From: Rhodoferax sp.
GTDB taxonomy: Bacteria; Pseudomonadota; Gammaproteobacteria; Burkholderiales; Burkholderiaceae_C
Length of the DNA: 9,370 nucleotides
NCBI GenBank assembly: GCA_020048255.1
Contig: JAIFMR010000157.1
Span: 1-9,370, forward strand
Direction of reading: 5' to 3'
Part shown: positions 1 to 6,077 of the stretch, piece by piece
Numbering within the stretch: position 1 is the stretch's first letter
Layout: every line of letters starts with the position of its first letter
Notes under the pieces: generated by a model
Database searches by the model: none
Seen by the model: only the letters and a program-made list of their open reading frames with translations
What the model was told of the DNA's origin: nothing
Translations under genes and position numbers: made by a program

Positions 1-1424
1 CTCTTGATCGCTTCCTGCACACCCTCTTTGTAGCCTAGCCCCGAGTCCTTGATGCCACCAAAAGGCGTGAGCTCCAGCCGGTAACCCGGCACTTCGCGCA
101 CGTTGACGCTGCCCACTTGCAGTTCGTTGACAAAGCGGGTGATGTAGTCCAGCCGGTTGGTGCAGACCGAGCTCGACAGGCCATAGGCCGTGCCATTGCT
201 GATCGCAATCGCTTCGTTGATATCATTGAAGCGAATGATCGGTGACACCGGTCCAAAGGTTTCTTCTTTGGCCACCAGCATCTCGGGGCGCACCTGGTCC
301 AGCACCGTGGGCGAATACAGCGCGCCACGTCGCACGTTGCCCACGCGCAGTTGCGCCCCTTGTGCGATGGCCTCATTGACGCGACTCTCAAAAAATTGGG
401 CCGCTGCCTCGTCAATCACCGTGCCCATGTCGTTGACCTTGTCCATCGGGTCACCATAAGCCCAGGCACGGGTTTTGGCCACCACCTGCTCTACAAACTG
501 ATCGGCCACCGCCTGGTGCACCAGCATGCGTTTGACTGCGGTGCAGCGTTGCCCTGAGTTTTTGTAACTGCCCTGCACCGCCAATGTGGAGGCTTCGTCA
601 ATGTCTGCGTCCTCCATCACGATGATGGGGTCGTTGCCGCCGAGTTCCAGCACCATGCGCCGGTAACCGGCTTTGTGGGCAATGTATTTGCCAATCGCCA
701 CACCACCGGTAAAGGTGACCAAGTCAACGTGCTCGTTGGTGATGAGCTCGTCAGCAATCTCGCGCGGGTCACCGGTGATGACACTCAGCATTTCGGGTGG
801 CAGGCCGGCCTCGTACAGGATGTCGGCAAACAGGATCGCCGAAAACGGCACTTTTTCAGACGGTTTAAGCACCATGCGGTTGTTCGTGGCAATGCTGGGC
901 ACCACCTTGTGCGCCACCTGGTTCATCGGATGGTTGAACGGCGTGATGGCGGTGATCACGCCTAGAAGCGGGCCACGCTGGGTGTACACCCGGCGCTTTT
1001 TGCCGTGCGGGGTCAAGTCACAGCTGAAAATCTGGCCGTCGTCTTTCAGGCACTCAACGGCACCAAACAGCAGCACGTCGCTGACCCGGCCGGCTTCGTA
1101 CAACGCATCCTTGATGCACAGGCCGGCCTCGGCGGTAATGAGCTGCGCCACCTCGTCCAGCCGCTGGCTGATGATGGTGGCGGCCCGGTTCAGGATCGCG
1201 GCACGCTCAAAGCGCGTCAGGTTGGGCTTAAAGCTGTGGGCCGCCTTGAAGGTGTCGCGCACCTCGTCCAGTGTGGCTTTGGGCACGCTGCCAATCTGCT
1301 CTTCGGTGTAGGGGTTGAACACCGCAATGCTGCGCTCGGCACTGCGACCGGCGCCGACCTTGCGACCTGCCAGACGCATGGCATCAAGCTGGTGGTCGGT
1401 GATGTACTGCTGGATCTGATTCAT
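1..1424 (-). CDS. phnY: Phosphonoacetaldehyde dehydrogenase (3' end cut by window edge)
   Basis: Aldehyde dehydrogenase superfamily enzyme expected to oxidise phosphonoacetaldehyde to phosphonoacetate with NAD+ in the cytoplasm. Reading the minus strand from the ATG at 1424-1422 gives 474 uninterrupted codons to the left edge; family members are about 480-490 residues, so only roughly ten residues are missing. Visible motifs are the oxyanion Asn164 in ITPFNHP, the nucleotide-binding loop FTGGVAIG at 238-245, the general base Glu260 in LELGGNDP and the catalytic Cys294 in NSGQRCTA. The C-terminal TPFGGIKDSG motif is also present. Its place after pbfA and phnA on the same strand, with phnW nearby, supports PhnY over a generic succinate-semialdehyde-type dehydrogenase. 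Oddity: no Shine-Dalgarno sequence is visible before the start; an AT-rich leader and a dispersed-type repeat lie there instead. The exact substrate is inferred from context and sequence style. Confidence 0.9.
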   Translation of the reverse strand, partial: MNQIQQYITDHQLDAMRLAGRKVGAGRSAERSIAVFNPYTEEQIGSVPKATLDEVRDTFKAAHSFKPNLTRFERAAILNRAATIISQRLDEVAQLITAEAGLCIKDALYEAGRVSDVLLFGAVECLKDDGQIFSCDLTPHGKKRRVYTQRGPLLGVITAITPFNHPMNQVAHKVVPSIATNNRMVLKPSEKVPFSAILFADILYEAGLPPEMLSVITGDPREIADELITNEHVDLVTFTGGVAIGKYIAHKAGYRRMVLELGGNDPIIVMEDADIDEASTLAVQGSYKNSGQRCTAVKRMLVHQAVADQFVEQVVAKTRAWAYGDPMDKVNDMGTVIDEAAAQFFESRVNEAIAQGAQLRVGNVRRGALYSPTVLDQVRPEMLVAKEETFGPVSPIIRFNDINEAIAISNGTAYGLSSSVCTNRLDYITRFVNELQVGSVNVREVPGYRLELTPFGGIKDSGLGYKEGVQEAIK

Positions 1425-1438
1425 GGCATCAATTTATA

Positions 1439-1490
1439 AGAAAATGGGCTCTAGCCCTTACAAGGTATGCGCGAGTAGCTATTATTTATG
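1439..1490. repeat. Intergenic dispersed-type repeat of Comamonadaceae style
   Basis: The 88-bp gap between the phnA remnant and phnY holds an AT-flanked element. Read on the minus strand, it starts near AATAGCTACTCGCGC and ends AAGGGCTAGAGCCCATTTT. The right part on that strand contains the short inverted repeat GGGCT-AG-AGCCC (1446-1457). I recall elements of this form (AGCTGCT-GCGCTT ... AAGCGCTAG-AG-CC-ATTTT) scattered between genes of Polaromonas, Rhodoferax, Acidovorax and relatives. That is memory, not a search. Its function is unknown. It sits 15-65 bases upstream of the phnY start codon. Confidence 0.5.
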
Positions 1491-1512
1491 TAGTGACCTA
1501 CCAGCCAATCCA

Positions 1513-2676
1513 TCACTGCGCGTGGTTCAGCGCCAGGTCAAAGGCATCAAAGTTGCGCAAGCGCTTGGCCGCATCCAGCCCGGAGATGCGGCGGTTGACG
1601 ATCAGCGGCACGCGTTGCTCGCTGACGCCACCGTGCGAGCGCAGCGGCACTTCCAGCGCGCTCAGGTCATGCCGCGATGCCGACGTGCCAATCACCGTGG
1701 AGCGCTCAGACACCACGACCATGTCGCCAATGCGGTCGGGCGGCAGCTCAAAACGCGCGGCGGCCTGTTCGCGTGTCAGCACCAGTTCCAGCCCCAGCAC
1801 CTTTTGCAAACGGGCACAAGCATCGAGTACATCCACTTCCGCTGGCAGGTACACCGTCGCGTAGGAGCCCAAGGCACCGTGGTGCACCACATAGGGGTCG
1901 GTGATGGGCAAAATCACCCGAGCCTTGGCCGCACCCAACCAGGCATCAAACCAGTCTTGCAGATAAATCACCTCGGGCGTGCCGTCCATCGCAGTTTTGG
2001 CGTTCATACCGTGGTCGGCGGTGAGCGCAATCACGCAGCCCAGGGCATCGAGCTGACCCAGGTAGTTGTCCATCATGGTGTAGAACGCATTGGCACCGGG
2101 CGTGCCGGGCGCGTGCTTGTGCTGGATGTAGTCGGTGGTGCTGAGGTACATCACATCGGGCTTGACCTTTTGCATCAGCTTCACGCCCGCCGCAAAGACA
2201 AACTCCGACAAATCGGCGCTGTAGACGCTGGGCAATGGTTGGCCCACCAGCGCCAGCACCTCCTCGATGCCGTTGACCGCCAACGTCGCCTGATCGGCTT
2301 TCTCAGAACTGAAGCAGATGCCCTTCATCTGATGGCCCAGCATGGCGCGTAGTTTGTCTTTCGCGGTGACCACTGCCACTGATTTACCCGCATCGGCCAG
2401 GGCCGCCAGCAGGGTGGGCGCACGCAGCCATTTGGGGTCGTTCATCATGACCTCAGTGCCGCTGGCGGCGGTACACCGGTCACGATGGACAGGTTGTTGG
2501 GGTTGGTAAAACTGGGTACCACACAGTCGGCCACCATTGCCGTGCCGTTGGCCAGCGTGCGCTTAAGCCACGGCATCTGGCCACTGGCCACGGCTTGCGC
2601 CAGGTAATCGGGTTCGCAGCCATCCACACACACCACCACGGTGGGGTGCTTGGGCAGGGCGTAGTGGCGTAGTCAT
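1513..2676 (-). pseudogene. phnA: Phosphonoacetate hydrolase, frameshifted with internal deletion
   Basis: PhnA is a di-zinc hydrolase of the alkaline phosphatase superfamily that splits phosphonoacetate into acetate and phosphate. Here it is in two frames. The 5' part (readable from about 2672; first usable start GTG 2639) encodes LPKHPTVVVCVDGCEP through VTGVPP and ends at a TGA at 2447-2445. The 3' part begins in another frame around 2460 (SGTEVMMNDPKW) and runs to a TGA at 1515-1513. Between VPP and SGTEV the family has about 13 more residues, including an HGIxGN segment, so about 40 nt is missing and the frame is lost. The seven zinc-ligand positions are still present: Asp in VCVDG, the nucleophile Thr in SFTNPNN, Asp and His in TDYIQHKH, Asp-His in TADHGMN, and His in LRSHGG. 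The best start, ATG 2676, is one base out of frame with the downstream coding. It lies 26 bp after pbfA, so the two were probably cotranscribed. An assembly error is possible but a 40-nt loss makes it less likely. Confidence 0.88.
2658..2673. repeat. 8-bp perfect tandem duplication at the phnA 5' end
   Basis: GGCGTAGT occurs twice back to back (2658-2665 and 2666-2673), immediately after the candidate ATG of phnA when read on the minus strand. Such short tandem copies are common sites of slippage. Removing one copy does not by itself put ATG 2676 in frame with the VVVCVDG coding, so it is not a full explanation of the 5' frameshift. Confidence 0.6.
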
Positions 2677-2701
2677 AAGGTGGTCTTTCAATCTAGAGAA
2701 T

Positions 2702-4063
2702 TCAAGGTGCGGCAACTTCGCGCAGGCACTGGTCAAGAATATCCAGCGCCTGGGCCATTTGTCCGCGGGTGGTGATCAGGGGCGGGGTCAGCGTGAGCAC
2801 ATTGCCCATGGTGGTTTTGAACGACAGGCCGCGCGACATGGCAGCGTAAAGCACAGCTTCGGCCGGGTCTGCGGCGGGGGTTTTGGCAGCCCGGTCAGTC
2901 ACCAGCTCGATGCCAATCAGCAGGCCACGCCCGCGCACATCGCCAATGATGGGGTGGCGATCTTTCATTTCCTGCAGCCGCTCCAGCGCATAAACCCCCA
3001 CATCGGCGGCGTTTTGTACCAGTTCCTCACGCTCAATCACGTCCAGCGTGGCCAGTGCCGCTGCCGCCGTGACCGGATTTTTTTCGTGGGTGTAGTGGCC
3101 AAAGGCATAAGCACCGGCCACGTCCAGGTCCGTGCGGGCAATACACGCGGCAATCGGCAGTACACCGCCGCCCAAGGCCTTGCCCAGCACCATGATGTCG
3201 GGTTGAGCGCCATCGTGCTCAGCGGCAAAAAAGCGCCCTGTCTTGCCAAGACCCGTGGGAATTTCGTCAAAAATCAGCAGCGTGCCATGGTCGTTGCAGG
3301 CTTGGCGCACCGCTGCCCAGTAGCCTGGCGGCGGAATAAAGGGCACGGCCCGGGCTGGCTCAGCCACCACGGCGGCCACGTCGCCTTCACGCGCCAGCAC
3401 ATAACGCACCATGTTGGCGCAAGCCAGCTTGCATTGGTCGATGTTGGGCTGACCCTGGGCGTCCACCTCGTGGCCATAGGGGCAGCGGTAACAGCCAAAG
3501 GGTGCCACATGTTCGGTGCCCGGCAGCAGCGGCCCCACGGCACGTCCGCTGCGAAACAACGACTCACCGCCCACACTGGAAGCTCCCAGGCCAGCGCCAT
3601 GAAACGAGTCCCAGAAGCTCAGGGTCTTGAAACGGCCGGTGGCAATACGTGCCAACTTGATGGCCACTTCCACCGCGTCAGACCCGCCAGTGGTGAATAG
3701 CACCTTGCCGGGTGCGCCAGTCAGGTTTTCAAATCGTGTGCTGAGCGCTTCGGCCAGTTCCACCGCACGGTCATTGGCAAAGCGCCTCGGCGCAAAGCTC
3801 AAGGTGTCGAGTTGCTGTTTGATGGCAGCGATCACCTGCGGGTGTGCGTAACCCACGTGGTGCACGTTGTTGCCATGAAAGTCCATGTAGCGCCGCCCAA
3901 CGGTGTCTTCGATCCAGATGCCTTGCGCTTTGGCAATGCCGTTCAGGCAGGGTGTGGAGACCGACTGATGCAAAAAAGCTGAGCTGTCGCGTGCCAGCAG
4001 GGTGCGGGTGTGGCTGTCCAGCGAGTCACTTTGCCACTGTTTGCGCCTTGCCGAGTGATTCAC
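2702..4063 (-). CDS. pbfA: PbfA-like PLP enzyme, probable (R)-1-hydroxy-2-aminoethylphosphonate ammonia-lyase
   Basis: Class III aminotransferase-fold protein of 453 residues. Genes of this kind inside phnW/phnY/phnA clusters have been shown to be PbfA, which eliminates ammonia from (R)-1-hydroxy-AEP to give phosphonoacetaldehyde, feeding PhnY. Seen: the substrate-side FHGNNVHHVGY segment, cofactor-binding TTGGSDAVEVA, the SFHGAG motif, the PLP-contacting Asp266 in LLIFDEIPTG and the Schiff-base Lys295 in VLGKALGGG. A Cys-rich insert (C191, C194, C211, C215) precedes the cofactor Asp. The frame stays open upstream to a TTG at 4162, but the GTG at 4063-4061, preceded by AGGG at good spacing, gives the normal family length and is preferred. 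It is the first gene of the minus-strand catabolic group, with phnA 26 bp downstream. The alternative is an ordinary omega-aminotransferase; the genomic context argues against that. The lyase assignment is by family and context only. Confidence 0.78.
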   Translation of the reverse strand: MNHSARRKQWQSDSLDSHTRTLLARDSSAFLHQSVSTPCLNGIAKAQGIWIEDTVGRRYMDFHGNNVHHVGYAHPQVIAAIKQQLDTLSFAPRRFANDRAVELAEALSTRFENLTGAPGKVLFTTGGSDAVEVAIKLARIATGRFKTLSFWDSFHGAGLGASSVGGESLFRSGRAVGPLLPGTEHVAPFGCYRCPYGHEVDAQGQPNIDQCKLACANMVRYVLAREGDVAAVVAEPARAVPFIPPPGYWAAVRQACNDHGTLLIFDEIPTGLGKTGRFFAAEHDGAQPDIMVLGKALGGGVLPIAACIARTDLDVAGAYAFGHYTHEKNPVTAAAALATLDVIEREELVQNAADVGVYALERLQEMKDRHPIIGDVRGRGLLIGIELVTDRAAKTPAADPAEAVLYAAMSRGLSFKTTMGNVLTLTPPLITTRGQMAQALDILDQCLREVAAP

Positions 4064-4184
4064 ATCGCCCTCGCTTTGCGATGGTCCAACAGCAACGCAA
4101 TCCGGCGTCGCTGGGCGCTGTGGGTGGATGGTCCGGGTTACTTTCACGTCTGTGGCTCTCAAAAATGGGTCAGAACAGTATGTC

Positions 4185-4198
4185 TGCCAGATATGGCA
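4185..4198. promoter_or_regulatory. Inverted repeat TGCCA-N4-TGGCA upstream of pbfA
   Basis: TGCCA GATA TGGCA is a perfect 5-bp inverted repeat lying next to the larger hairpin and 122 bp ahead of the pbfA start. Its size suits a dimeric regulator. No clear sigma-70 promoter could be assigned around it, so the operator role is a guess. Confidence 0.3.
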
Positions 4199-4199
4199 T

Positions 4200-4230
4200 G
4201 GGCGTGACAGTGAGCCGTGCTGTCACGCCC
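4200..4230. other. Strong 11-bp perfect hairpin at the gntR stop codon
   Basis: GGGCGTGACAG, a 9-base loop, then CTGTCACGCCC form a perfect stem. On the minus strand it begins just before the end of the regulator gene and overlaps its TGA (4225-4223), the usual place for a terminator between gntR and pbfA. However, neither strand shows a T-run directly after the stem; the nearest on the minus strand is a run of five T's some 30 nt further. It may act as a transcript end or RNA stabiliser, or the GTGACAG arms may be an operator ahead of the pbfA group. Confidence 0.6.
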
Positions 4231-4897
4231 GATTGACTGTGCGCTGTTTGCTGGCCTGAACGTGCCGGGCCATGAGACGGCCCGCGACCTCCGAATCTCC
4301 CGCAGTGATGGCCAGAAAGATATCTTTGTGACTTTGCGCCGACTGTGGCAGCGCATCGGCTCCACCAAGATTGAGTCTGCGAAAAAGAGACAGCTCCTTG
4401 ATCAATTTGCGATACATGGCCAGCAAACGCCGATTACCCGTCATCTCCACCAATCTGTCATGGAAATGCAGATTGAGCTGGTGATAAGCATCGGCGTTTT
4501 GCTGCGTGACTGCCTGCGCCATGTCGTCAAGGAGTGAGGCGACTTCCTGCTGCTGCGCTTCATTCATTTTGCCGGCCAGTTGCCTTCCCACCATTTCTTC
4601 CATGGCGGCACGCAATTCAAAAATCTCTGCCGCTTCGTCCAGAGAGATATCACGGACAAACACGCCGCGGTTCTTTTCGGTGCGCACCAGGCCGGCCTCA
4701 TCGAGCATCCTGAAGGCTTCTCGGATGGGCCCGCGCGATACCCCCAGTTTTTCTGCGAGCGTGGCTTCGTTCAACTTGGAGCCTGGGATGTATTCACCCG
4801 ACAAAATGGCTTGCTCAATCGCTTGTTGAACGACGCTGGCAAGCGAATTGGCTTGCAGCAGCGCGATGGTGGGGTGAACTAATGCATTCATATGCAT
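4223..4897 (-). CDS. GntR-family (FCD subfamily) regulator of phosphonate utilisation
   Basis: A DNA-binding regulator of about 224-228 residues. The N-terminal winged helix-turn-helix covers roughly residues 15-80, with the recognition helix in LAEKLGVSRGPIREAF and the wing KNRGVFVRDI. An FCD ligand-binding domain follows, carrying the usual metal-site pattern: NLHFHD, then a His in SHKDI and a His in ARHVQ. Its location between the catabolic genes and the divergent AEP transporter matches the GntR regulators known beside AEP genes in Burkholderiales (a TIGRFAM phosphonate-utilisation regulator family, recalled from memory). It probably represses or activates both arms in response to AEP or a pathway product. 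The start is uncertain: ATG 4897, ATG 4891 and GTG 4909 are in frame. GTG 4909 has a weak AAGAA-type ribosome site; no strong one precedes the ATGs. Confidence 0.88.
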   Translation of the reverse strand: MHMNALVHPTIALLQANSLASVVQQAIEQAILSGEYIPGSKLNEATLAEKLGVSRGPIREAFRMLDEAGLVRTEKNRGVFVRDISLDEAAEIFELRAAMEEMVGRQLAGKMNEAQQQEVASLLDDMAQAVTQQNADAYHQLNLHFHDRLVEMTGNRRLLAMYRKLIKELSLFRRLNLGGADALPQSAQSHKDIFLAITAGDSEVAGRLMARHVQASKQRTVNRA

Positions 4898-4918
4898 GGA
4901 TTGAAACACATTTTTCTT

Positions 4919-4930
4919 ATTGTCAACAAT
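4919..4930. promoter_or_regulatory. Palindrome ATTGTCAACAAT, candidate GntR operator (gntR side)
   Basis: A perfect inverted repeat ATTGT-CA-ACAAT lies 9-22 bp upstream of the possible gntR starts in the AT-rich divergent promoter region. FCD-type GntR proteins commonly bind TTGT-N(few)-ACAA palindromes. A nearly identical element lies 50 bp away. Its position over the gntR leader would suit autoregulation. Binding is inferred. Confidence 0.5.
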
Positions 4931-4969
4931 CTACAAAAAACAATTAACAAATGATCGAATTTTCATCGT

Positions 4970-4980
4970 ATTGTCACAAT
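4970..4980. promoter_or_regulatory. Palindrome ATTGTCACAAT, candidate GntR operator (transporter side)
   Basis: ATTGT-C-ACAAT is the same palindrome as the one at 4919 but with a one-base shorter centre. It lies 41 bp upstream of the binding-protein start codon at 5022. Together the two sites bracket the region that should hold both divergent promoters. No convincing -35/-10 pair could be chosen for either strand. Confidence 0.5.
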
Positions 4981-5021
4981 GACCATAGATGATGCGGGCT
5001 TTTAACCCTCAAGGATTTCGT

Positions 5022-6059
5022 ATGCGTTTATCCAAAGTCGCCCAACTTCTTGCACTTTCGGGCCTGATGGCGTTTGCTGGCATGGCATCCGCCGAGAAAA
5101 CCCAGTTGCTGGTTTACACCGCGCTGGAAACCGACCAGCTCAAGGCCTATCAAGAAGGCTTTAACGCAGTGAATCCGGATATCGAAATCAAGTGGGTGCG
5201 TGATTCAACAGGTGTGATCACTGCCAAACTCCTGGCCGAAAAGGCCAACCCACAGGCCGACGCCGTGATGGGTGTAGCTGCCAGCAGCCTGGCACTGCTG
5301 GACAAACAGGGCATGCTGATTCCGTACGCGCCCCTGAACCTGGACGCCATCATGACCCAGTACCGGGACAAGAAAACCCCCCCTGCCTGGTTTGGCATGG
5401 ACGTGTGGGGTGCCACGGTGTGTTTCAACACGGTTGAAGCCCAGAAAAAGAACATTCCCAAGCCAGAGAGCTGGCAAGACCTGACCAAGCCCGTCTACAA
5501 AGGCCAGGTGGTCATGCCCAACCCCGCATCCAGCGGTACCGGCTACTTTGACGTCGTGGCTTGGTTGACCTTGTTTGGCGATCAGAACGGCAAGGGCGGC
5601 GGCTGGAAATACATGGACGGTTTGCACGCCAACATTGCGCAGTACACCCACTCAGGCTCCAAGCCCTGCAATATGGCCGCCAGCGGCGAATTTGTGGTGG
5701 GTATCTCGTTTGAATACCGCGCCAACGCCAACAAGGCCAAAGGAGCACCGATTGACCTGGTGTTCCCCAAAGAAGGTTTGGGCTGGGATCTCGAAGCCTT
5801 TGCCATTCACAAGGGCACCAAGAAACTTGACGCTGCCAAAAAACTGGCTGACTGGGCTTCTGGCAAAGATGCCATGAAGTTGTACGGCAAAAACTTTGCC
5901 ATCACGGCACAACCCGGTGTCGCCGCGCCTTTGGCCAATGTTCCCAAAGACTACGAGCAGCGCCTGGTCAAGCTTGACTTCAACTATGCTGCAGAACAAC
6001 GCGATCGCATCCTGACGGAATGGAAAGCGCGCTACGACGGCAAAACCGAAAAGCGCTGA
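5022..6059 (+). CDS. 2-aminoethylphosphonate ABC transporter, periplasmic binding protein
   Basis: Extracellular solute-binding protein of the iron(III)/putrescine-like type (345 residues), expected to capture AEP in the periplasm and deliver it to the permease encoded downstream. The ATG at 5022 is chosen because AAGGA (5011-5015) precedes it by six bases and because it opens a clean signal peptide: charged MRLSK, a hydrophobic core, and probable cleavage after GMASA. An upstream in-frame ATG at 4989 would spoil the signal. The mature domain starts TQLLVYTALE and carries the family segments STGVITAKLLAEK and NPASSGTGYFDVVAW. Two cysteines occur in GATVCFNT and SKPCNMA. It resembles the PhnS2-type family (TIGRFAM) and the AepX proteins of AEP importers. 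It heads a tight transporter operon, 18 bp before the ATPase. The specific ligand is inferred from context. Confidence 0.87.
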   Translation: MRLSKVAQLLALSGLMAFAGMASAEKTQLLVYTALETDQLKAYQEGFNAVNPDIEIKWVRDSTGVITAKLLAEKANPQADAVMGVAASSLALLDKQGMLIPYAPLNLDAIMTQYRDKKTPPAWFGMDVWGATVCFNTVEAQKKNIPKPESWQDLTKPVYKGQVVMPNPASSGTGYFDVVAWLTLFGDQNGKGGGWKYMDGLHANIAQYTHSGSKPCNMAASGEFVVGISFEYRANANKAKGAPIDLVFPKEGLGWDLEAFAIHKGTKKLDAAKKLADWASGKDAMKLYGKNFAITAQPGVAAPLANVPKDYEQRLVKLDFNYAAEQRDRILTEWKARYDGKTEKR

Positions 6060-6077
6060 TTCACGCGGAGTTGGCAA

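Noticed and set aside
673..1311. Overlapping plus-strand open frames opposite phnY
   Set aside because: The minus strand here reads continuously as an aldehyde dehydrogenase with all catalytic residues; the plus frames match no known family.
1423..2352. A 309-codon open frame on the plus strand opposite phnA and the phnA-phnY gap
   Set aside because: Its translation is rich in His, Gln and Arg with no recognisable domain, as expected for the antisense of a high-GC gene; the minus strand encodes clear PhnA.
2445..2448. Overlapping ATGA-type junction as translational coupling of two real phnA genes
   Set aside because: The two pieces are consecutive halves of one PhnA domain and neither could fold as a complete enzyme; a deletion explains them better than a split gene.
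2759..3700. A 313-codon open frame on the plus strand opposite pbfA
   Set aside because: Antisense shadow: low-complexity His/Gln-rich composition, no ribosome site, and the minus strand carries the well-conserved PLP enzyme.
4064..4162. N-terminal extension of the PbfA-like protein back to TTG 4162
   Set aside because: The extra 33 residues look unlike the family and overlap the likely promoter region, while GTG 4063 has a good AGGG site and gives normal length.
4882..4897. ATGCAT-N4-ATGCAT inverted repeat at the gntR start as an operator
   Set aside because: It overlaps the alternating Met-His-Met start codons and is self-complementary by its base content; nothing links it to the better ATTGT sites.
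4920..4950. TTGTCA at 4920 as a -35 box for the transporter operon
   Set aside because: No acceptable -10 hexamer is found at 16-18 bp spacing, so no promoter is called.
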